Positions 45,631 through 56,090 of a stretch of DNA of 64,000 bases are shown here, in pieces. The notes under the pieces were generated by a model, which ran no database searches, was not told the DNA's origin, and saw nothing but the letters and a program-made list of their open reading frames with translations. The position numbers and the translations under genes were made by a program. The first letter of the stretch is position 1, and every line of letters begins with the position of its first letter. The stretch comes from Saccopteryx bilineata (lineage: Eukaryota; Chordata; Mammalia; Chiroptera; Emballonuridae). The stretch covers positions 201,158,276 to 201,222,275 of the forward strand of contig NC_089492.1 of the NCBI RefSeq assembly GCF_036850765.1, in the 5' to 3' direction.

Positions 45631-45660
<30 letters not shown>
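45631..45660. repeat. (TC)n microsatellite
   Basis: About 15 uninterrupted CT units. Confidence 0.95.
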
Positions 45661-45663
<3 letters not shown>

Positions 45664-45999
45664 GAAGGTGAGAGGAGGGGAGATTGTGAGACAGACTCCC
45701 TGGGAACCATTGCCTCACATTTTGTAACCCTAATGTAAGCCTTCTCACAGACTGACAGCCATTTCAAAACAAACCAGAGCCCCCAGATTGACAAGCCCTC
45801 TGAGAGCTTCCTGGTCTCTATGCTGAAAGTCTCAGGGGAATGTTGTGTGAGGTGGCTTTTGTCCCAGCTTTCCATACAGTCACCAAGCAGAGTGCTACAC
45901 ACACAGTGAGGGCAGAGAAAATACTTTTTGGCCTCAAGATTTAAAAAATGGTAAGTTTCTGTGAGCAAGGGAGACATGTCTCATCTACTGCTTGTCAGT

Positions 46000-46930
46000 G
46001 TGTAACTTGGTACAACCTCTATGAAGGCGATTTGGCAATAATTACCCAAATTTGAAATATATACACCCTAAGACTCATAATTCTACTCTTCAGTCATCAT
46101 CCTGCATTTATACCAGCCCACTATTTGTAGGTATGACTACAAAATTATGCGTTTATAAGCACATCCATTGCAATGCTGTTTGTCATACATGTTCATCAGG
46201 GGTGAGCTGGTTAAATAAATCATGTTTATGTTTACACAATGGACTGGTATGTAGCTATTAAAACGGAAGAGTCAGGTCTACATGTGTTGATATGGGAAAC
46301 ACCACAAAACACGATGGTGAGTGACAGAGCAACAGACAGAATAATGAGTATGTTATATTGCCATTCTTGTGAAAATGATAATATTTACTCATACCCTGGC
46401 TGGTTGGCTCAGCTGTAGAGCATCAGCTTGGTGTGTGAAAGTCCCGGGTTCAATTCCTGGTCAGGGCACACAGTAGAAGAGCCTATCTGCTTCTCCACCT
46501 CTTCTCCCTCTTACTTCTGTCTCTCTCTCTCTCTTCCCCTCCTGCAGCCATGACTTGATTGGACCAAGTTGGCCGTGGGCACTGATGATGGCTCCATGGC
46601 CTCCGCCTCTGACGTTAAGAGCTCAGTTGCTGAGCAACAGAGCAACACCACAGCTGGGCAGAGCATCATGCCCTAGTGAGCTTGCTGGGTGGATCTTGGT
46701 CTAGGCACATGCAAAAATCTATCTCTGCCTCCCTTCCTCTCACTGAATAAAAAAAAAAGAAAATATATTCCCAAATGTTCATAAACATAGAGCATATTTG
46801 ACATAGGATCCCTGAAAACCTACAAGTATAATCAGATGGAATCAAAGGCAGAGGAGGGAGAAAAATTTGTTTTTCCTCTTTTGTATTTTTATCATTGTGT
46901 TTATTCTAAAATAAATAAATAAATGAAATA
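46000..46930 (+). mobile_element. Old L1 3' end split by a SINE
   Basis: GGTACAACCTCTATGAAGGC, GGCGATTTGGCAATAATTAC, ATTGCAATGCTGTTTGTCAT, GGTTAAATAAATCATG and ACAATGGACTGGTATGTAGC are the ordered marks of an L1 ORF2 end and 3' UTR. A SINE occupies 46,394-46,760, and the 3' UTR resumes to an AAATAAATAAATAA tail near 46,925. Confidence 0.75.
46394..46760 (+). mobile_element. tRNA SINE, type A, inserted in an L1
   Basis: Head ACCCTGGCTGGTTGGCTC, B box GGTTCAATTCC, CCATGACTTGATTGGACC body variant, and end TCACTGAATAAAAAAAAAA. An older subfamily than the copies at 30 and 36 kb. Confidence 0.9.
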
Positions 46931-47564
46931 GTAAATAATATGTATAGTTTTTGTCTCTAATAAACTTGAGAGACATAAACATTGTTTTGAATTGTCACCC
47001 CCTGGGGGCCTGGCACTATTTATTCCTTGGGAGACACAATGATAACATGAAGTGGTCTGAACTCAGAGTGAAAACGAGCAGACCACTGTCAGCAAACAAT
47101 GCCAGGAAGGATACAATGAAAACGGCCAAACGCATCCCTTTCCTCTCCTGCCCCGGCCCCGGGGGGAAAAAGTGAGGGCGCAGGGAGGAGTGGAGTCTTG
47201 GAAGATAAGTGAAACTCTCCCAGTCATGGTGGCAAGAGCCCTGGCAGTGCTTTGGGCCAATGTCATTAGAATTCTAGGAAGATAGTGAGTTCTGTCCCAA
47301 AAAGCCATGACTGTACTGCTCTATGTACCAGCATTTTTGTGAGGAGAGTCATTGACTAAAGGACTCAAGGCCAACAGCTTAACAGGAGCACAAGAAGTGG
47401 CTTAGTCCATGTTCTGGAAATGATATTTATTCTGTGTCGAGTCATACAGTGCCACATGTAGCTTATGACGTTGTCTCCAGTCAGGCAAAGGGAGGAAGTC
47501 GCCAGGGAAATGTTCTGGGTTGCAGAGCCTCCCTGTGACTCAGAGCTCATGAGTCTATGTTTGA

Positions 47565-47905
47565 ACATTCCTGTTGCTCCCTGATCTTCTTGATTTTCAA
47601 GGTCATCCACATCCTGGCCACACGCCCCAGCCTACCTCACTCCTACTGTGGCCCTTCCAGCTGACTCCCACTCTCCTCCCCACAAGCTTGGGTCTCCACT
47701 TATTCTCTTTACACCTGTCCTTTCCCATCTGGTCAAATGTTGGGCATCTCTCAGGGCCTGAGTTCCTGCCTTCTTCACGAAAGCCTTCTCCTTCTATTGT
47801 TCTTTGTTAGAAAATTCTCAGACTGATCTTCTTTTTTGGATCTTATTTTTCTTATGAAGGCTCTAATGTGTTCATAAATATATTAAATAAAATCTTATGC
47901 TCTTC
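47565..47905 (+). repeat. Possible L2 fragment
   Basis: A pyrimidine-rich segment with AAGGTCATCCACATCCTGGC, CCTCACTCCTACTGTGG and CCTGCCTTCTTCACGAAAGC recalls the L2 3' part. Low certainty. Confidence 0.4.
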
Positions 47906-47944
47906 TTCTGTTACTCTGTTTTATGACAGTTTAATTCCCAAGAT

Positions 47945-48230
47945 CCAACTGTAAAACCCAAGAGGGTGAATAAAAAGACCTTCCTCCCTAACCATCCTTA
48001 CCTTTAGAAGTGGAGTTGCTAGAACAAAACATACGTGTGTATTTAACTTTAACAATGTCAAAAGGTTTTCTAAGAGATTGTACCAATTTATATCATCAGC
48101 CACAAGGTTTGGAAATCCCACTTCTCTCTGTCTCCTCACCAGCACTGGGCCTTGTTTGTTTTTTCCATTTCAACCATCCAAATGGACGTGTAGTTCCACT
48201 TTTCTTTGAAATACAATTGTTTTGAAAAGT
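47945..48230 (-). repeat. Old L1 fragment
   Basis: AGAAGTGGAGTTGCTAGAAC, AACTTTAACAATGTCAAAAG, GTACCAATTTATATCATCAG and CCTCACCAGCACTGGGCC match a widespread ancient L1 segment. The orientation call is weak. Confidence 0.5.
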
Positions 48231-48369
48231 AATCATTTAAAACAGAAACATCTAGACTAAAATAGGAGAAGTTTGAAGGGGTGGGGGGCTGAAAGTGAGC
48301 CTGAGGAAACGGTGACCCCTAGCTGGAGGGGTCTGACTAAAGTCCCAGCAGGAAGAGTTAACCATAATG

Positions 48370-48535
48370 GTAAGTACCATTCTTCATGTTCTATGTTTAT
48401 TAATACCTTTCATTCCGTGATAACATTAAGAGAGAATTATCACCCTTACTTTACAGCTGAGGTATAGAGAAATTAAATAACCTTCCCTAGGTCACCCAAC
48501 TTTAAATGAAACTCTACCCCCTGGTCTTCCACAAA
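48370..48535 (+). repeat. MIR SINE fragment
   Basis: ATTAATACCTTTCATTCCGTG, ATTATCACCCTTACTTTACAG, CTGAGGTATAGAGAAATTAA, then AACCTTCCCTAGGTCACC, in MIR order. Confidence 0.7.
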
Positions 48536-48702
48536 TCATATAAAACATTTTTCTCCTTGGGATCAAATTCAGTCTGGTTCCCTCTGCTCACAAAGGGGTA
48601 AAGGTATGGAGCAAATAAGGGTCTGCAATTTGCCTCTTGTCTCCTGGGTCAGATAAAAAATCTCAAGGGCTGACTTCTATAACTAGCTGGAAATCTCTTC
48701 AC

Positions 48703-48862
48703 AGTGATTCTCAGACTTGAGTTGTGTGAGCTATGTCATCTGTAGAAAATACAGATTCATGTTTCTAGGCTTGCATCCTCTTAACCCAGACTGTTTTAGT
48801 AGGTCAGGCCCATGGTTAAGACCCATGAACACACAATTTTAACAAGGTGCCCTGGGAATTTT
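48703..48862 (+). mobile_element. MER5A-like hAT remnant
   Basis: CAGTGATTCTCAGACTTGAG at the left, CTGTTTTAGTAGGTCAGGCC and CAAGGTGCCCTGGGAATTTT follow MER5-type order. The right end is missing. Confidence 0.55.
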
Positions 48863-48963
48863 TATACCAGCAGGGTTACTCTGATTGAGCAGGTGTGGTC
48901 TTATTAGATTTGAAAATTCTATCCTAAACTGTTTTGAAACTGAGAAACCAAAAGATTGATTCA

Positions 48964-49322
48964 GCCCTGGCCAGTTGGCTCAGCGGTAGAGCGTCGGCCT
49001 GGCATGTGGAAGTCCCAGGTTCAATTCCTGGCCAGAGCACACAGGAGGAGTGCCCATCTGCTTCTCCACCCCTCCCCCTTTTCTTTCTTTCTCTCTCTCT
49101 TTCTACCCCACTACCACCACTGCAGCCATGGTTCGAACAAAGTTGGTCCTGGGGCTGAGGATGGCTCCATAGCCTAAGAGCTTGGTTGCTAAGCAATGGA
49201 GCAATGCCCCAGATGGGCAGAGAATTGTCCCTTAGTGGGCTTGCCTGGTGGATCCTGGCCAGGGTGTATGCAGGAGTCTGTCTTTCTGCCTCCCTGTCTC
49301 TTACTGAATTTGAATAAAAAAG
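48964..49322 (+). mobile_element. tRNA SINE, type A
   Basis: Head GCCCTGGCCAGTTGGCTCAG, B box GGTTCAATTCC and end TTACTGAATTTGAATAAAAA. Duplication AAGATTGATTCA / AAGATTACTTCA (48952-48963, 49323-49334). Confidence 0.93.
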
Positions 49323-49514
49323 AAGATTACTTCAGTCAGCTGTAGCAGGTGGTGTGGGTGTTGGGTACCTTTAGGGTCATGCCTCTTCATACTGAAGCAG
49401 GAAGTAGATAGGCATGAGTTTAAATTTTAGTTTTTAAATATCTATATACATATGCCTGTGGGTGTTGTGTTCAACTTTAATAGATAATGTTATGTACATA
49501 TTAATACATACAAA

Positions 49515-50096
49515 GACACAGTTAATCCTCATTATCTTACCACAGTTTCCGTATTTGTGAATTCTCTTCTCTAAAATTTATTTGAAACTCCAGACCCGAT
49601 ACCTGTCGTGCTGTTGTGCTCATTTATTAACAGGCATTTCCTGCTGAGGTCGAATGAATGACTCTAATTTCTGTTCCAGCTCACACACTGTAAATAAGCA
49701 TTCTTCTTGTGGTCTATTTTTAACATTTTATTCCTTTTGCAGGTGATTTTGTGGTTGAGAATGGCCCCCCAAGCCTAACGCTGCTATCTGGTGTTCCAAA
49801 CAGCAGGAAGGTTGTAATGTACAATACTTACTACAGAGAGAAAACGCATGTGTTAAATGAGCTTTATTCCAGTCTGAGTTAGAGTGCTGTTGGCAAGAGT
49901 TCAATGCCAATGAATCAATAATTTATATTAAATAGGTATTTGTAAGCAGAAACACACCTAAGACAAGGTTCTATATTGATTGTTTGACAAAAATACTACA
50001 CTCACAGGACCTACCCTGTACTTGTCTTAAAGCCAATGACTCATATTTGATAAGTCAGTGTTCACTGTGACTTTATAGAACATAATTCCTGGGGAG
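49515..50096 (+). mobile_element. Tigger-type (pogo) DNA transposon remnant
   Basis: Left end ACAGTTAATCCTCATTATC and right end TTATAGAACATAATTCC match Tigger ends. Internal sequence from 49,760 resembles the start of the Tigger transposase, whose first part is a CENP-B-like helix-turn-helix (AGAATGGCCCCCCAAGCC, TTAGAGTGCTGTTGGCAAGA, GAGTTCAATGCCAATGAATC). Frames are broken. Confidence 0.75.
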
Positions 50097-50099
50097 AGA

Positions 50100-50860
50100 T
50101 GGGAGGCCAGGCAAGAGGTTCCTCAATGGCTTGGTTCTAGGTTAGACCGGGTTCTGAGTGTGTGGAGGGGGCAGCACTTCTCTGCTTTTGCCGCACCTGC
50201 TGTTGCACAAGTGTAGCTGAATGCTGCAACTGGATGGATCTAGGTTTATTTACTGATTGTGCCCCTACTGTCTGTGAGGTCCTACCTGGAGATCACAGCC
50301 CTCGGCGAGCTGCTGGCTCCATATTACCAGGCCCTGGGCCTGCCTTGAGCCCACAGAGACTTGACAAGAGCCCTCCTTCAGCCACATTCCACAGCCTGGA
50401 CCCGCATTCCAAGACCCCAGCTGCCTTTTGTGGCAGTGAAGGAGCGCACTCACGGGCGCAGGTGCATTCTCTGGCATGCAGGGATATCTGTTTCATTATG
50501 ACAGTTTGACTCATGTGCAACTTTTTCAGTGCACATATTTCAAGAAACATTCATATGAAGGTTTTCTAGATGGACAACAAATCTGACTGTTCTTCCTCCT
50601 GGGCTAAGCTAAGCTATCCAGAAGGCCTTTCCCATCCTTGTTACCGGCCCACTCTAGTTCAGGCCATGCGAGTGAGAGGGTTCTGTCCCTGAACGGGCAG
50701 GAAAGACTCCAGGCCAGTGGCATTGGGTTGAAGGTGCCTCAGAGGACAGGGCAGTTTGCAGGCTCTTGAAAAACCTCTCAGTGTTCCTCTGACTAAAGTA
50801 ACCTTCAGATGAGGTAGATTCTTGATTATGAACATTTGAGATTCTCAATATTTTTTTTTC
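50100..50860. other. Non-coding stretch, nothing recognised
   Basis: GC-richer than its surroundings around 50,260-50,470. A 115-codon open stretch there has no recognisable domain. Confidence 0.4.
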
Positions 50861-50879
50861 CTTGTGGTCCTTTTAAAAT

Positions 50880-51060
50880 CTCTCTCTCTCTCTTTTTTTT
50901 AATTTTCTATTTACTGATTTCAGCAAGAGAGGAAGTGGGGGAGAGAGCGATAGACAGGAACATTGAGCTGCTCCTGCATGTGCCCTGACTGCAGATGGAA
51001 CCAGCAACTCTTGTGCTCTGGGACAATGCTCCAACCAACTGATTTATATGGCCAGGGCCC
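50880..51060 (-). mobile_element. Short tRNA SINE of a third type
   Basis: AATTTTCTATTTACTGATTT, GCAAGAGAGGAAGTGGGGGA, GCATGTGCCCTGACTGCAGA, and a tRNA-like end CCAACTGATTTATATGGCC. Duplication TGTGGTYCTTTTAAAAT on both sides. Only about 180 bp, it lacks the long body of type A. Confidence 0.88.
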
Positions 51061-51175
51061 TGTGGTTCTTTTTAAAATTACATATTTTGAGCTGAGACAA
51101 AAGGCAAGCTCTTACCTATTTGTAAGTGGCATAGGTCAATAGACCTAGTCTTGCCATAAGAATTGTTTGATCCTG

Positions 51176-51562
51176 GCTCTGGCCGGTTGGCTCAGTGGTA
51201 GAGCGTTGACCTGGTGTTCAGGAGTCCTGGGTTCGATTCCCAGCCAGGGCACACAGGAGAAGCACCCATCTGCTTCTCCACCCCTCCCCCTCTCCTTCCT
51301 CTCTGTCTCTCTCTTTCCCTCCCGCAGCCAAGGCTCCATTGGAGCAAAGTTGGCCCGGGCGCTGAGGATGGCTCTGTGGCCTCTGCCTCAGGCGCTAGAA
51401 TGGCTCTGGTTGCAACAGAGCAATGCCCCAGATAGGCAGAGCATCACCCCCTGGTGGGCGTGCTGGGTAGATCCCAGTCGGGCGCATGCGGGAGTCTGTC
51501 TGTCTCCCCATTTCCAACTTCAGAAAAATACAAAAATAAAAAATAAAAAATAAATAAAATAA
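51176..51562 (+). mobile_element. tRNA SINE, type A
   Basis: 18-bp target duplication AAGAATTGTTTGATCCTG (51158-51175 and 51563-51580). Head GCTCTGGCCGGTTGGCTC, B box GGTTCGATTCC and AAAATAAAA-type tail. Confidence 0.96.
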
Positions 51563-51897
51563 AAGAATTGTTTGATCCTGTATATTCCTAGAGGCAGAAC
51601 AGTGAGGAAATGTTGCTAAGTGATACCATCATCACCTAGCAACCGGCTTCTTGGTATGACCCTCAGGCTCCTATGAAGTAGAACCACCACAAGAACTGTT
51701 GCCTGACAGGCTTGTCTGTCTCTTCTTTTCTGGTCACGCAGTCTTATAGCATGGATTTATTTAGTGCTTATGAGTCACCCTGCCAAGTACTAGGGATGCA
51801 TATATCAAAAGATGAAGCTTTCAATAAAAGTCCAGCCTAGCTTTAGAGGGAGATAACAGAAACAAATGATTATACTATAGTGTGGTCATTGCTACTA

Positions 51898-52243
51898 CAG
51901 GGTGTCCTCAGGTTATGACACAGTTCTGTTCCTACAACAGTGACATAACCCAAATTTTGGTGTAAGTCGAGACACACCCTAGCCTAACACATATGGAACA
52001 CTTGCACTTTTAACAGTCCAAAATGGTGCTGACTGGAGGACAACTTCCTCACTCACATGCCACATAGCTGCGTATTCTTCCGCTGCGCACAACCAAACTA
52101 GTTTGCTCATGTAGTCTGTAAGTATGACACTAACGGCATAACATGAAACACTCACATCTCAATTTTTTTGAGTTTTTATGGGAGTGAGCATCATAAACTC
52201 GAAACATTGTATGTCAACACTGTCCTAACCCGAGGACTCCCTG
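51898..52243. mobile_element. Tc1/mariner-type miniature element with TA duplication
   Basis: Inverted ends CAGGGTGTCCTCAGGTTATG and, reverse-complemented, CAGGGAGTCCTCGGGTTAGG, flanked by TA on both sides (51896-51897, 52244-52245). It is 346 bp and non-coding. Confidence 0.9.
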
Positions 52244-52889
52244 TATAAGGAAATTTTAAAAACTGTTTTTATCTAAACAGTCAACACCAGAATTCTTTGT
52301 TGAGAGGGAACTGGCTTCATTTGGGAAAACAACTTGATGAACTTCCAGTCAGGACTTGGCATATGAGAGCACAGATGGTGTTGGTGAGAGGAGCCAGTGG
52401 TGAGAGTCCTTGAAAAGGAGGGAAGGGTAGGGAGGGGGAGGACTGGCAGCCCGGCTGTGGGAAGTCTTAGCTGAAGGACAAGTTTAGAGTCATGTGGATT
52501 GTAAGTTCTTTGCTTTTAAAAGCACTTCCTATGACCCATAAACCTTCAATAAATATTCTTCTGCTCTGAACAAAATACAGTTTACCTCTACTGTGAAGGA
52601 AGTATTCAAAGAGAAAGAGCTCTGACTCTTGCTAAGTCAGGACAGAGATAAAAGAAAAGCCATGACATGTAGAGAAATGATCAAACAGTTTTGTCAAGGT
52701 TGACAATTGGCACAATTGTGACCCTGGGTATACAACATCCCCCTCCACCCCACCTCTTAACACACACACATATGCACAAATTCAGAGAAATCTTAGGATG
52801 GCCCTTGACTTCCAGTCTGAGTAATGGGACCTGGGTCAATCCTAACCAGATTTTAAGGAGTTGTGAGACCCTGGCCAACACCAGGCTTT

Positions 52890-53060
52890 CCCGTAACACA
52901 GGTGAGGGGAGGAGCTCTGATTTAGCCTGGAGAGTCAGAGAAAAGTGCCCAGAGGATGTGACACCCAAGAGAACTCCTGAAGGAAGAAACCACTGGTAGG
53001 TGCTAATGGGAAGAGGCATGAGCAAAGGCAAAAGGAACAAACCTCAGAAGATGGAGAATG
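52890..53060 (+). repeat. Possible L2-type fragment
   Basis: AGGATGTGACACCCAAGAGA, ACTCCTGAAGGAAGAAACCA and GAGGCATGAGCAAAGGCAAA follow an L2-like order. Diverged. Confidence 0.4.
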
Positions 53061-53246
53061 AGTCAAAAAGGGATGAGGCTATATTTAGCAAGGAGTGGAG
53101 CAAAGGTAGAAAACCTCAGAGATGATGTTTTAGCTTCTGAAAAAGTAACTATACTTTCCTCTCTAATTCACATCTCATGAGTATGGATGGCCCTGTCTAC
53201 CTTCAAGAGAATCACTATGTCCAAAGATGTATAGACAATCAGATAG

Positions 53247-53248
53247 AT

Positions 53249-53305
<57 letters not shown>
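53247..53305. repeat. (ATAG)n microsatellite
   Basis: Around 13 GATA units with one interruption. Confidence 0.95.
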
Positions 53306-53865
53306 AACAGACAACAAAGAAAAACCCACTGCTGTCTAAGTCTGTATCATAGATCTCCCCAGAGATCAGCCTCTGATTGTGTATGCGCCCAGTGTTCACA
53401 AAATTCAACTGCGCAAAATTGAGCACATATGTGACCTTGTTTCCTAAGTCAGAGTTTGCAAAGTACTTGTGCTGTTAATATCTTGCTTGCCTCCTTATTT
53501 GGGGGAGAAAAAAAATGCTTCCCTTTCTTTCCATAGAAAGGCTCAAGGCCCCTCCTTTTGGTGGAATTTCCTGAGCCTGTCATATCATGTCAGCTCTACA
53601 GCTTCTGTTCTGATGAAGGTAATTGCAGTGCTTAGAGCAACACTGGCACTTCCTGCTCGGCAGTGCTGAATGAGTTGAGGCGAACTTGATGATGTGCACA
53701 GCCCAGACTTTGGGCAACGGGTGTGTTCAGTGTGTCTGCACATGCCCATCTGTGGCATTCACTGGTTCTCTTTAAAAAGGACAATTCATTTGAACTGAGC
53801 CAAGTTACTTATGTAGTCAGTGGAGAGGGAAGGTGGGAAAGAGCAGGTCCAGTATGGTAGTGGAG

Positions 53866-54353
53866 TGTTGGGGACCAAAAAGCCAATAGGGTTTTTGCAG
53901 TTTAGATTTTTGGGGAACAGAGGTATGGGGAACTGGCTGTAAGCTGACAGTCTGCCCAACCCCCCACCTCATTTGTTCTGTGAAGTTACTAAAGGCTGTT
54001 AAGCTGTGGTGCTGGATTGTTTATACTCATCCTACCCCCCATGTCCCCCCGAAAGACTGGAGGCAAGCTTCTTTTATCCTTTGTTTTGTGTGAAGTTAAG
54101 ATGTTATGTATGGTGGGGGTTTTCTGCACTTGGTAAAATTCTTGGGTTGCCTTGGAAACGTGATCAGAGATCTCTGATTTGCTAATGGCCTGCTCTTCCT
54201 TATAAATAAAGGAAGAAGCAGCTTTTGTGCGCACTCTGTTCTTGCTAGCAGCTTTGCAGAGCTCTGCCAAACCCATTCCTTTAAGCGTATTTTCTAAATT
54301 CCGTGCCATTCCCACTCAGGACCTGGAATTACTAGCCACGCTGGTTTGCAACA
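53866..54353 (+). mobile_element. Solo LTR with 6-bp target duplication (ERV2/ERVK-like)
   Basis: Starts TGTTGGGGACC and ends GGTTTGCAACA, giving TGTTG/CAACA inverted ends. It is flanked by an exact 6-bp duplication GTGGAG (53860-53865, 54354-54359), the length typical of beta-retrovirus-like (class II) insertions. TATA box and polyadenylation signal overlap in CTTATAAATAAAGG at about 54,200. No internal viral genes remain, so this is the product of LTR-LTR recombination. Confidence 0.93.
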
Positions 54354-54359
54354 GTGGAG

Positions 54360-55660
54360 AATGATGCCTGTGAAGGCTGCCTTTGAATAGGTGATGGAGA
54401 TGCTAAGGAGATGCCTGACTCCCATCTTCAGCCATGCCTTTTAGGTCTGTATGGATAGAAACAAGAAAGCAGAGTCAAAGGCAAAGCCTACCAGTGGAGC
54501 TAGGAGCCAGGAAGGGTGACTTAGTGCTATTTGGCTCCAATCCTACCAGCTTGCTGGTAAAGATTTCTCTTGAACACTTCACACACACACGCAAAGCAAG
54601 ATGGGTAGATATTACACTGGAGAAACCCTCCTGCATGTAAACTTTTGTTGAAGGGATGCATGCATAGATGGCTTGCATCAACAACTTCAGTGTTCCTCAT
54701 TGGCCATTGTAATCACACTGATCCACATGTACACCTATATCCCCATGGGAACCAAACAGATCATTTCACAGTGAAACATAAACAGGTCTCTTGAGTCCTC
54801 GCAGGTCCCAGGGTTTGAAAGCAAGTTTGATATAGGACCATGGATCCTCCTAGTGTTGCTTTACTACACAGCTTTCAAACAAGTCATACCCTAGGTAAAG
54901 AGAGGCAGAAGAGCAAGCAGGCAGGCCCAGGATTAACTCCGAGCCCCCAGGTGGTCCTGGCTCCTTTCTTGACTCAAAGTTTGCTTCTGCTTAGTGATCC
55001 CAGGAACTTGGGAACTCAGTGATGTCAGTACACCAAGATGGGAGGTGCATGCATACTTTTGTCTATGGGCCCTGCTTGATTGCTTTATATTTTGCTATGT
55101 TGTGGTTCAAGTTTGAAGGTAACAAACAGTCTTCAGTATCTGAGGAAACCAGCATTTACAGGCCCTTAAAATTGTAATTGAAAATGAAGTCTAGCCAATC
55201 AAGAGATGACTGCAAATTTAAAATGAAGAGAGGGAAAAGTCATGGTAAAAAAAAAAGTGGTAAAGAGTGCAAAACTAGAGTGAAGATTGGACTATGGTGG
55301 AAGTTGTGGTTTCAGGATAAAATATAAATTTCAACAGTCTAAAACTGGCACATTGAGGAGCCTGGAAGAGAGAAAGGAAGAGGAAACGTCTGGATGTTAA
55401 TTTCCTTATTCATAACAAGGAGCCTGTAGATACTACCTAAAGTTAGGACATATTTAATGAAAAATTCTACCTGTTAATATTTTTCTTAAACCTTTTAGAA
55501 ACTAGTATTTCTTATGGTGATGAGACATTTATCTGAAACTCAGCAATTTCTGCAATTATACTTCAAATTTCTTTCTGTTAAATTCAAGTAAAATTATACT
55601 CAATATTTATTGTTTAAAATAGACATACACAATGAAAAGCTGTCATCAAGACAACATTAA
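54360..55660. other. Non-coding stretch, nothing recognised
   Basis: No exon, RNA gene or repeat identified. Confidence 0.45.
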
Positions 55661-55671
55661 AAGAGTGAAAG

Positions 55672-56030
55672 GTGGCTGGTTGGCTCAGTGGTAGAATGTC
55701 AGCTTGGTCTGTGGTTGTCCTGGGTTTGATTCCTGGTCAGGGCACACAGAAGCAACCATCTGCTTCTCCACCCCTCCCTCTTTCCCTCCTCCTCTCTCTT
55801 CCCCTCCCACAGCCATGGCTCGTTTGGTTTAAGCATATCAGCCCCAGGTGTTGAGGATGGCTCTGTGGGGCCTCCCCCTCAGGTGCTAAAAACAGCTTGA
55901 CTGCACACATGGTCCCCAGCTGGGCAGAGCATCGGCCCCAGATGGGGGTTGCTGGGTGGATCCCAGTCAGTGCACATGCGGGGAGCCTGTTTCTCTATCT
56001 CCCTACTTCTCACTTGGATAAAGGAGGAAA
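55672..56030 (+). mobile_element. tRNA SINE, type A, older subfamily
   Basis: GGTGGCTGGTTGGCTCAGTG head, GGTTTGATTCC B box, AAGCAACCATCTGCTTCTCC and end CTTCTCACTTGGATAAAGG. It leads directly into a pentanucleotide repeat. Confidence 0.9.
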
Positions 56031-56090
56031 GGAAGGGAAAGGAAGGGAAGGGAAGGGAAGGGAAGGGAAGGGAAGGGAAGGGAAGGGAAG
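56031..56090. repeat. (GGGAA)n microsatellite
   Basis: About 12 GGGAA/AAGGG units, grown at the SINE tail. Confidence 0.95.

Noticed and set aside
53247..53305. Regular short repeats considered as a CRISPR-like array
   Set aside because: They are simple GATA units without spacers, in a vertebrate genome.
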